Part shown: positions 35,641 through 43,868 of the stretch, piece by piece
Position numbering within the stretch: the first letter of the stretch is position 1
Layout of the letters: each line of letters opens with the position of its first letter
Assembly (NCBI RefSeq): GCF_009469595.2
Contig: NZ_SSXV01000015.1
Location: 1 to 64,000 of the forward strand
DNA: 64,000 bases
Direction of reading: 5' to 3'
Source of the DNA: Thauera sp. 2A1
GTDB taxonomy: Bacteria; Pseudomonadota; Gammaproteobacteria; Burkholderiales; Rhodocyclaceae
The notes under the pieces: generated by a model
What the model was told of the DNA's origin: nothing
Database searches by the model: none
The model's input: the letters and a program-made list of their open reading frames with translations, nothing else
Translations under genes and position numbers: made by a program

Positions 35641-37315
35641 GGGCAGGCTTCCTGTGCGGCTGGCGGTCGGCATAGACGCGAGTCTTGAAGGGCTCGATGC
35701 CGACGCGTTGTACGGTGTCGATGAAACGCTCGTCTTCATGGCGCAGTTCGACGTAGGTCTCGAGCAATTGCTCGACCACGCCCACCACTTCGTCGAGCGC
35801 GAACGAGGGGCCGATCACCTTTCCGAGCGTGGTGCCGTTGCCCTGTGTGCCGCCGATCGTGATCTGGTACCACTCCTCGTTGTTCTTGTCGACGCCGAGG
35901 ATGCCGATGTGGCCGACGTGGTGATGGCCGCAGGAGTTCATGCAGCCAGAGATGTTGAGGTCGATCTCGCCGATGTCGTGCTGGTAGTCGAGATCGTCGA
36001 AGCGACGCTGCAGCGCATCGGCGACCGGAATCGAGCGTGCGTTGGCGAGGCTGCAGAAGTCGCCGCCCGGGCAGCAGATGATGTCCGTCAGCAGGCCGAT
36101 GTTGGGCGTCGCCAGGCCGGCTTCGCGCGCGGCCTGCCACAACTCGAACAGATCCTGGCGGCGCACGTCGGCGAGCGCCACGTTCTGCTCGTGCAGCATG
36201 CGCGCCTCGCCGAAGCTGAAGCGGTCGGCGAGATCGGCGATCAGGTCCATCTGCTCGGCGGTGACGTCGCCCGGTGCGGTGCCGGTCTTCTTCAGCGACA
36301 GGATCACCGAGGCGTAACCCGGCTGGCGGTGGGCGCGCACATTGCGCTTGAACCAGGTGGCGAAGGCCTTGTTGCCGGCGAGCTGCGCGTCGAAGGCGGG
36401 ATCCTGCGCGGGGAGGTCCTCGTAGGCTGGCGGTGCGAAGTGCGCCGCCACGCGGGCAAGCTCGGCTTCGGTGATGGTGCTGGGGCCATCCTTGGAATGC
36501 GCCCATTCCTCCTCGACCTGACGGCGGAATTCCTCCACGCCGAGCGCCTTCACCAGGATCTTGATGCGCGCCTTCCATAGATTGTCGCGCCGGCCATATC
36601 GGTTATAGACGCGCAGGATGGCTTCGCAGTAGGTGATCAGGTGCTGCCACGGCACGAAGGCGGCAACCTCCTCGCCGAGGATGGGCGTGCGGCCGAGCCC
36701 GCCACCCACCAGTACGCGGAAACCGGGCTCGCCGGCGCCATTGCGGATCAGGTCGAGGCCGATGTCGTACACGCGCAACACCACGCGGTCCTCTGCGGCG
36801 CTGTTGAAGGCGATCTTGAACTTGCGCGGCAGGAAGGCGAATTCCGGGTTGTAGGTCGCCCACTGGCGCAGGATTTCGGCGAACGGACGCGGATCGGCGA
36901 CTTCGTCGGCGGCCACACCGGCGAACGGGTCGGCGGTGATGTTGCGGATGCAGTTGCCCGAGGTCTGGTTGGCGTGCATCTGCACGCTGGCAAGCTCGGC
37001 GAGCATCTCGGGCACGTTTTCCAGCGCGGGCCAGTTGAACTGGACGTTGGTGCGGGTGGTGAAGTGAGCGTAGCCGCGGTCAAAGGTGCGCGCGAGGTGC
37101 GCGAGCTTCCTCAATTGCCGGCTGGCCAGGTTGCCGTAGGGCACGGAGATGCGGAACATCGGCGCATGGCGCTGGATGTAGAGGCCGTTCTGCAGCCGCA
37201 GCGGACGAAACTCGTCGTCGGAGAGTTCTCCGGCGAGGTAGCGTCGCATCTGGTCGCGGAACTGGGCGACGCGTTCGTCGAGCAGGCGCTGGTCGTATTC
37301 GTCGTACTGATACAT
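35633..37315 (-). CDS. cysI: sulfite reductase hemoprotein (CysI-type)
   Basis: Nitrite/sulfite reductase of 560 residues, reducing sulfite to sulfide. The siroheme/[4Fe-4S] Cys ligands are in CCPGGDFCSLANARS and SGCMNSCGHHHVGHIG; the ferredoxin-like half domains (FRISVPYGNLASRQLRKLA) are present. No CysJ flavoprotein is adjacent, so the electron donor is uncertain, possibly a ferredoxin. The gene is 91 bases after the TSUP gene and starts the overlapping cysI-DUF934-cysH set. Confidence 0.94.
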   Translation of the reverse strand: MYQYDEYDQRLLDERVAQFRDQMRRYLAGELSDDEFRPLRLQNGLYIQRHAPMFRISVPYGNLASRQLRKLAHLARTFDRGYAHFTTRTNVQFNWPALENVPEMLAELASVQMHANQTSGNCIRNITADPFAGVAADEVADPRPFAEILRQWATYNPEFAFLPRKFKIAFNSAAEDRVVLRVYDIGLDLIRNGAGEPGFRVLVGGGLGRTPILGEEVAAFVPWQHLITYCEAILRVYNRYGRRDNLWKARIKILVKALGVEEFRRQVEEEWAHSKDGPSTITEAELARVAAHFAPPAYEDLPAQDPAFDAQLAGNKAFATWFKRNVRAHRQPGYASVILSLKKTGTAPGDVTAEQMDLIADLADRFSFGEARMLHEQNVALADVRRQDLFELWQAAREAGLATPNIGLLTDIICCPGGDFCSLANARSIPVADALQRRFDDLDYQHDIGEIDLNISGCMNSCGHHHVGHIGILGVDKNNEEWYQITIGGTQGNGTTLGKVIGPSFALDEVVGVVEQLLETYVELRHEDERFIDTVQRVGIEPFKTRVYADRQPHRKPAHV

Positions 37316-37406
37316 GAGAGCTCTCTGTGTTGGATGCGAGTCGTTGGATGCAGGAGGGGCGCGAACTGGGGCCGCGAGCCGTGATTGTTGTCGTTGTGTT
37401 CGGGGG

Positions 37407-38186
37407 TCAGTGGCTGATCAGCTTCGCGCCCACCAGCATCAGCATGGTGGCCAGGATGGGGCGCAGGATGCGGTCGGGCACCTTGGTCGAGATGTGACTG
37501 CCCAGCCAGATACCCGGCAGCGAGCCGATCAGCAGGCTGCCGAGCAGCAGCCAGTCCACGCTGCCCAGGAACCAGTGACCGATGCCTGCAACGGCGGTCA
37601 GCGGCACCGCATGGGCGATGTCCGAGCCGACGATGCGCAGCGCGGGCATCGCCGGGTAGAGGAAGAACAGCGCGGTGACGCCGAGGGCTCCCGCGCCGAC
37701 CGACGAGATCGACACCAGCACGCCCAGCACGGCACCGGTGAGCACGGTCAACCTTGCGGTCCGCGCCGGATTGGGCGTGTCGCCGAAGTGCTGGCGCGCA
37801 TAGTCCTGGATACGGCGGCGAAAGATCAGCGCCACGGCGGTCAGCAACAGCGCGACGCCCAGCGCCACCTTGATCAGGCTGGCGGCGCCGTCGATGCCGC
37901 CGGGGGCGAACCGATGCACCAGCACCAGTGTCAGCGCCGCGGCGGGAATGCTGCCAGCGGCGAGCCGCCGGGTGATCTGCCAGTCCACCGTTCCTTTCAG
38001 CCCATGGGCGAGCGTGCCGCCCGCCTTGGTGATCGCGGCGTAGAGCAGGTCGGTGCCGACGGCGACCGAGGGATGGATGCCGAACAGCAGCACCAGCAGC
38101 GGCGTCATCAACGAACCGCCACCGACACCGGTGAGTCCGACGATGGCGCCGACCGAGAAACCTGCGACCGTATAGGCGAAATCCAT
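37407..38186 (-). CDS. TSUP family (TauE/SafE) transporter
   Basis: A 259-residue membrane protein of the TauE/SafE family with about eight TMs and the two internal repeats (AIVGLTGVGGGSLMTPLL at the N-terminus; GAVLGVLVSISSVGAGALGV in the middle). Its place as the first gene before cysI and divergent from cysB suggests sulfate or sulfite transport. A dedicated sulfate ABC transporter is not in this window. Confidence 0.87.
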   Translation of the reverse strand: MDFAYTVAGFSVGAIVGLTGVGGGSLMTPLLVLLFGIHPSVAVGTDLLYAAITKAGGTLAHGLKGTVDWQITRRLAAGSIPAAALTLVLVHRFAPGGIDGAASLIKVALGVALLLTAVALIFRRRIQDYARQHFGDTPNPARTARLTVLTGAVLGVLVSISSVGAGALGVTALFFLYPAMPALRIVGSDIAHAVPLTAVAGIGHWFLGSVDWLLLGSLLIGSLPGIWLGSHISTKVPDRILRPILATMLMLVGAKLISH

Positions 38187-38276
38187 TGGGAAGATCCTTT
38201 TCGATGCCCGGCATCGTAATGGCGCGGATTAGGGTCAAAAAGGAGATTTGCGTTAGACTTTAAGAACTGTTGGTTA

Positions 38277-38289
38277 TTAAGCCGCTTAA
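38277..38289. promoter_or_regulatory. palindrome in the cysB/TSUP divergent region
   Basis: TTAAG-CCG-CTTAA, a perfect 5-base-arm palindrome, lies 28 bases before cysB, next to the AT-rich AGACTTTAAGAACTGTTGG stretch. It is in the only regulatory region between cysB and the cys genes, so a LysR-type (CysB) binding site is plausible. I can state only that the palindrome exists. Confidence 0.4.
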
Positions 38290-38316
38290 GTCGCTTGAGC
38301 CACTTGGCGAACGATC

Positions 38317-39258
38317 ATGAATCTCCAGCAACTGCGATACATCCACGAGGTGGCGCGGCGCGGTCTCAACGTGTCGGACGCGGCGGATGCGCTGTTTACT
38401 TCCCAGCCGGGGGTGTCCAAGCAGATCCGGCTGCTCGAGGCCGAGCTTGGCGTCGAGATCTTCGCCCGCCACGGCAAGCGTCTGGTCGCCATCACCGAGC
38501 CGGGCGGGGCGGTGCTGGCGATCGCGGAGCGCATGCTGCGTGACATGGACAACCTGTTTCAGGTTGGCGCGGAGTTTTCCAACGAATCCGCGGGCACGCT
38601 GTCGATCGCCACCACTCACACCCAGGCGCGCTACGTGCTGCCTGCCGTCGTGCGGGATTTCATGCAGCGTTACCCCCGGGTGAGGCTGGAGCTGCATCAG
38701 GGCAATCCCCGGCAGGTGTGCGACATGGTGCTGGGCGGCACGGCAGATCTCGCGATCGCTACCGAGGCCATCGCCGACAATCCGGAGCTGGTGACGCTGC
38801 CCTGCTACCAGTGGAACCGCTGCATCGTCGCCACGCCGCGCCATCCCATCCTGCGCGAGCAGCCGCTGACGCTGGAGGCGATTGCGCGCTATCCACTGAT
38901 CACCTACGACGACGCCTTCACCGGGCGGGGCCAGATCAACAAGGCCTTCCTCGGTCGTGGCCTGAAGCCCAATGTGGTGCTCACCGCGATCGACTCCGAT
39001 GTGATCAAGAAGTACGTGGAGATGGATCTGGGCATCGGCATCCTCGCGCGCATGGCCTACAGCGCGGAGGAAGACCGAAAGCTGGGCATGGTGGAGGCGA
39101 GCCACCTGTTCGAATCCAGCATGACGCGCATCGGCATCCGTCGCAATGCGTGGCTGCGTGGCTTCGTGTATGCCTTCATCGAACTTTTTGTGCCGTCGCT
39201 GACGCGCCACGTCGTCGAGACGGCGCGCAGCGGTGGCGGGACGGACGCCGGCTTGTAA
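38317..39258 (+). CDS. cysB: CysB-family LysR-type regulator
   Basis: LysR transcriptional regulator of 313 residues. The N-terminal HTH (LNVSDAADALFTSQPGVSKQIRLLE) and the CysB/Cbl-type sensor domain (THTQARYVLPAVVRDFMQRYP, DSDVIKKYVEMDLGIGILA) identify the CysB branch, which senses O- or N-acetylserine or sulfate. It is divergent from the TSUP-cysI-DUF934-cysH-cysD-cysN genes, which it probably controls. Confidence 0.92.
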   Translation: MNLQQLRYIHEVARRGLNVSDAADALFTSQPGVSKQIRLLEAELGVEIFARHGKRLVAITEPGGAVLAIAERMLRDMDNLFQVGAEFSNESAGTLSIATTHTQARYVLPAVVRDFMQRYPRVRLELHQGNPRQVCDMVLGGTADLAIATEAIADNPELVTLPCYQWNRCIVATPRHPILREQPLTLEAIARYPLITYDDAFTGRGQINKAFLGRGLKPNVVLTAIDSDVIKKYVEMDLGIGILARMAYSAEEDRKLGMVEASHLFESSMTRIGIRRNAWLRGFVYAFIELFVPSLTRHVVETARSGGGTDAGL

Positions 39259-39266
39259 CTGCAGGA

Positions 39267-39292
39267 GCGTGGCGGGTCGAGCCGTGCCACGC
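39267..39292. terminator. hairpin between convergent cysB and asparaginase genes
   Basis: GCGTGGC and GCCACGC (7-bp stem, 12-base loop) lie in the 49-base gap between the two convergent stop codons. No U-run on either side, so the call rests on position and stem only. Confidence 0.4.
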
Positions 39293-39307
39293 CCTTGGCA
39301 TCGACGC

Positions 39308-40468
<1,161 letters not shown>

Positions 40469-41197
40469 TCAGTGCTGCAGGATCTTGGCGAGGAAGGTCT
40501 GCGCGCGCTCGGAACGCGGCTTGCCGAAGAAATCGTCCTTCGCCGCATCCTCGACGATCGCGCCGCGGTCCATGAAGATCACGCGATGCGCCACCTTGCG
40601 CGCGAACCCCATCTCGTGGGTGACGCACATCATCGTCATGCCCTCGCGCGCGAGCTCGACCATGACGTCGAGCACCTCGTTGATCATCTCCGGGTCGAGC
40701 GCCGACGTCGGCTCGTCGAACAGCATGCAGATCGGATCCATCGCCAGCGCACGCGCGATCGCCACGCGTTGCTGCTGGCCGCCGGAGAGCTGGCCGGGGA
40801 ACTTGCTCGCATGCGCCTTCAGGCCGACGCGATCGAGCAGCTTCAGCCCTTTCTCCATTGCCTCGTCACGCTTGCGGCCGAGCACCTTGATCTGCGCGAT
40901 CGCCAGGTTGTCGGTGATGGTCATGTGCGGGAACAGCTCGAAATGCTGGAACACCATGCCGACGTGCGAGCGCAGCTTGGGGAGATTGGTCTTCGGGTCC
41001 TCGACCGCGGTGCCGTTGACGATGATGCTGCCCTTCTGGAACGGCTCGAGCGCATTCACGCATTTGATCAGCGTGGACTTGCCCGAACCCGATGGGCCAC
41101 ACACCACCACGACCTCGCCCTTCTTGACCTCAGTGGTGCAGTCGGTCAGGACCTGGAAGCTGCCGTACCACTTGGAAACGTTCTTGATCTGGATCAT
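40469..41197 (-). CDS. gltL: glutamate/aspartate ABC transporter ATP-binding protein
   Basis: Polar amino-acid ABC ATPase of 242 residues: Walker A GPSGSGKSTL near 32-41, signature LSGGQQQR near 135, Walker B ICMLFDEPTSALDPE near 157, and the H-loop in CVTHEMGFA. It is the last of four transporter genes ordered gltI-J-K-L and sits 18 bases after gltK. Confidence 0.94.
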   Translation of the reverse strand: MIQIKNVSKWYGSFQVLTDCTTEVKKGEVVVVCGPSGSGKSTLIKCVNALEPFQKGSIIVNGTAVEDPKTNLPKLRSHVGMVFQHFELFPHMTITDNLAIAQIKVLGRKRDEAMEKGLKLLDRVGLKAHASKFPGQLSGGQQQRVAIARALAMDPICMLFDEPTSALDPEMINEVLDVMVELAREGMTMMCVTHEMGFARKVAHRVIFMDRGAIVEDAAKDDFFGKPRSERAQTFLAKILQH

Positions 41198-41215
41198 GGG
41201 TGCTCACTCCCGGGG

Positions 41216-41896
41216 TCAGCGAATGATGGCGATGCGGGCCTGAAGCCGCTTCACCAGCCGCGACAGCGCAAAGCAGATGACGAAGTAGACGACGGCGACG
41301 GTTGTGTACATCTCCACCGGACGCAGGTCGCGCTGGGTGATCTTGTCGGCCGCGCCGAAGAAGTCGGTGGCGCCGATGGCATAGACCAGCGACACGTCCT
41401 GGAACAGCACGATGGTCTGCGTGAGCAGCACCGGCAGCATGTTGCGGAAAGCCTGTGGCAGCACCACCAGGCGCATCGTCTGGCCGTAGGTGAAGCCCAG
41501 CGCATAGCCGGCGCCGATCTGGCCGCGCGGCACCGACTGGATGCCTGAGCGCATGATCTCGGAATAATAGGCCGCCTCGAAGATCGTGAAGGTGAAGTAG
41601 GCCGAGTTCTCCGCGCCGATCGGGATCATCTTGCCGGTGAGGAACTGCAGCAGCAGCGGCAGGATCAGGTAGACGGCGAGGATCACCTGCACCAGCGGCA
41701 CGCTGCGGAAGAAGTTTACATAGCCGGCGGCGAACCACTGCAGCGGCTTGATCGACGACAGCCGCATCAGCGCGAGCAGGGTGCCGATGATGATGCCACC
41801 GATCATCGCGGTGACGGTGACCTGCAGCGTGTAGCGCAGGCCTTCGGCGAGGAAGTGCCAGTTGGCGGTGATGACCGAGAAGTCGAAGTCGCTCAT
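41216..41896 (-). CDS. gltK: glutamate/aspartate ABC transporter permease GltK
   Basis: HisM-type amino-acid permease of 226 residues with about five TMs. The EAA-type loop is near ALGFTYGQTMRLVVLPQAFR. It begins 1 base after the gltJ stop region on the minus strand, so the two permeases form a pair. Confidence 0.92.
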   Translation of the reverse strand: MSDFDFSVITANWHFLAEGLRYTLQVTVTAMIGGIIIGTLLALMRLSSIKPLQWFAAGYVNFFRSVPLVQVILAVYLILPLLLQFLTGKMIPIGAENSAYFTFTIFEAAYYSEIMRSGIQSVPRGQIGAGYALGFTYGQTMRLVVLPQAFRNMLPVLLTQTIVLFQDVSLVYAIGATDFFGAADKITQRDLRPVEMYTTVAVVYFVICFALSRLVKRLQARIAIIR

Positions 41897-41897
41897 G

Positions 41898-42638
41898 TCA
41901 CTTCCCTCCCGTGCCCGAGATCAGCCCGGGCACCCGCGTGCGCTTCTCGACGAAGGCGAGCATGCGGTTCATGACGAAGGCCAGCATGAAATACGCCATC
42001 GTCACGACGATGGTGATCTCCAGCACCTGCGAGGTCTTCTCGATGATCTGCTTGTACTGGAAGTAGAGCTCGAGGATGCCCACCGCGTAGGTCACCGCCG
42101 AGTTCTTGAAGATGTTCATCGACTCCGACGTCAGCGCCGGCAGCACGATGCGGTAGGCCATCGGCAGGCGCACGTAGCGATATGTCTGCCATTCGGTGAA
42201 GCCGAGCGCGAGGCCGGCGAAGCGCTGGCCGCGCGGTAGCGCGTTGATTCCCGACTTGACCTGCTCGGCGATGCGGGCGGCGGTGTACAGCCCCAGTCCG
42301 ACGACGGCGGTGACGATGTAGGGCAGGTCCTGCTTCATCCAGATGCCGATCTTGTCGGGCACCAGCTCGGGCACGACGAAGAACCACAGGAAGAGCTGGA
42401 CGATCAGCGGGATGTTGCGGAACAGGTCGACGTAGGTGTCGCCGATCGCCACCAGCCAGCGCTTGGGCGTGGTGCGCATGACGCCGAGCACCGAGCCCAA
42501 GAGCAGCGCCACGGCCAGCGAGGCGAGCGACACCGCCGTCGTCCATCCGAGGCCGGAGATCACCCACTCGTAGTACTTGAGGCCGTCGTCGGCCTCCTGG
42601 AAGAAAAACTGCCAGTCCCAGTGGTAGTTCATGTTCAT
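41898..42638 (-). CDS. gltJ: glutamate/aspartate ABC transporter permease GltJ
   Basis: HisM-type amino-acid permease of 246 residues with about five TMs; the EAA-type segment is LALGFTEWQTYRYVRLPMA. The N-terminus (MNMNYHWDWQFFFQEADDG) is characteristic of GltJ. A 125-base spacer with a strong hairpin separates it from gltI. Confidence 0.92.
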   Translation of the reverse strand: MNMNYHWDWQFFFQEADDGLKYYEWVISGLGWTTAVSLASLAVALLLGSVLGVMRTTPKRWLVAIGDTYVDLFRNIPLIVQLFLWFFVVPELVPDKIGIWMKQDLPYIVTAVVGLGLYTAARIAEQVKSGINALPRGQRFAGLALGFTEWQTYRYVRLPMAYRIVLPALTSESMNIFKNSAVTYAVGILELYFQYKQIIEKTSQVLEITIVVTMAYFMLAFVMNRMLAFVEKRTRVPGLISGTGGK

Positions 42639-42706
42639 CCCCTGGCGTGTAGCAGCGCGCGGTCATCGGCGCGCCGCGGGTGCCGGCCGCGGCGGCCGGC
42701 AACGGG

Positions 42707-42749
42707 CTTGCCCAGGTGCGCGGCGCACGATGCCGCGCACCTGGGCAAG
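42707..42749 (-). promoter_or_regulatory. perfect 18-bp intercistronic hairpin gltI-gltJ
   Basis: Arms 42707-42724 and 42732-42749 are perfect complements (CTTGCCCAGGTGCGCGGC type) with a 7-base loop, just after the gltI stop. No U-run follows on the minus strand. This position is classic for an mRNA 3'-end stabiliser or partial attenuator that keeps the binding protein more abundant than the permeases. Confidence 0.7.
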
Positions 42750-42763
42750 GCGGGTGCCGATCC

Positions 42764-43660
42764 TTACTCGACGCCCTTGTCGCTCGGCGACGCGAAGGCG
42801 GCCTTCAGCGCCGGGCTCATCGGGAAGTTGAGGTTGACGTTGCGCGGCGGGATCGGGTTCATGAACCACTTGGTGTAGAGTTTTTCCGCCTCGCCGGACT
42901 TCATCAGTCCGATCAGCGTTTTGTCGACCACCGCCTTGAACGGGGCGTCGTCCTTGCGAAGCATCACGCCGTAGGGCTCGTCGCGCAGCGACGGCCCGAC
43001 GATGGCGAAGTCCGACGGCTTCTTGGAGTTGGCGATCAGGCCGGCGAGCAGGATGTCGTCCATCACGAAGGCGGCGGCGCGGCCGCTTTCCACCATCAGG
43101 AAGGAATCGGCGTGGTCCTTGCCGTAGATGTTCTTGACGTCGATCGACTTGCCCTTCTCGTTCTGCTTGATCAGCGCGTCGGAGGTGGTGCCGGTGGTGG
43201 TGGCGACGGGCTTGCCGTTGAGGTCGCCGATGTCCTTGATGCCGGAGTCCTTGCGCACCGCCATGCGCACGCTGGTGATGAAGTAATGCACGCTGAAGCC
43301 GACCTGCTGCTGGCGCGCCACGCTGTTGGTGGTGGAGCCGCACTCGAGGTCGATGGTGCCGTTCTGCATCAGCGGGATGCGGTTCTGCGAGGTGACCGCC
43401 TGGTACTTCACCTGAAGGTTGGGCATCTTCAGTTCGGACTTGACCGCATCGACGACCTTGGCGCACAGGTCCATCGCGTAGCCGATCGGCTTCTGGTCGG
43501 CGTCCAGGTACGAGAAGGGCACCGAGGACTCGCGGTGGCCGACGGTGATGGTGCCGCTTTCCTTGATCTTCTGCAGCGTGCCGGTCAGCTCCGCCTGGGC
43601 GGGAGCAGCAAGGCCGAAAGCGGACAGGCAGACGGCAAGGGCAGTGAGGGATTTACGCAT
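42764..43660 (-). CDS. gltI: glutamate/aspartate ABC transporter substrate-binding protein
   Basis: Periplasmic solute-binding protein of 298 residues with a signal peptide (MRKSLTALAVCLSAFGLAAP..QA). The SBP-type pattern (GTITVGHRESSVPFSYLD, GYAMDLCAKVVDAV, DLECGSTTNSVAR) matches GltI/DEBP. GGAGG precedes the ATG at 43660, which decides the start. Divergent from prsT. Confidence 0.93.
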   Translation of the reverse strand: MRKSLTALAVCLSAFGLAAPAQAELTGTLQKIKESGTITVGHRESSVPFSYLDADQKPIGYAMDLCAKVVDAVKSELKMPNLQVKYQAVTSQNRIPLMQNGTIDLECGSTTNSVARQQQVGFSVHYFITSVRMAVRKDSGIKDIGDLNGKPVATTTGTTSDALIKQNEKGKSIDVKNIYGKDHADSFLMVESGRAAAFVMDDILLAGLIANSKKPSDFAIVGPSLRDEPYGVMLRKDDAPFKAVVDKTLIGLMKSGEAEKLYTKWFMNPIPPRNVNLNFPMSPALKAAFASPSDKGVE

Positions 43661-43868
43661 GAACAGCCTCCAGTCGTGGTCAATACGGTGGGGTGATGAA
43701 CTGCCTCGAATGTAGGATCGCACAAAACGCTGCGACGTCGAAACTGCGGCTGGCACTGATGCGCGGCGATGCGGCGAGATGGTTTGCCCCTCCAGCCAAG
43801 GATGTCACGGAGCTTCCCGGCGGAATTGCCTAAAGTCCGGTTTCATCAGACATCCCTGCTGACCCACC

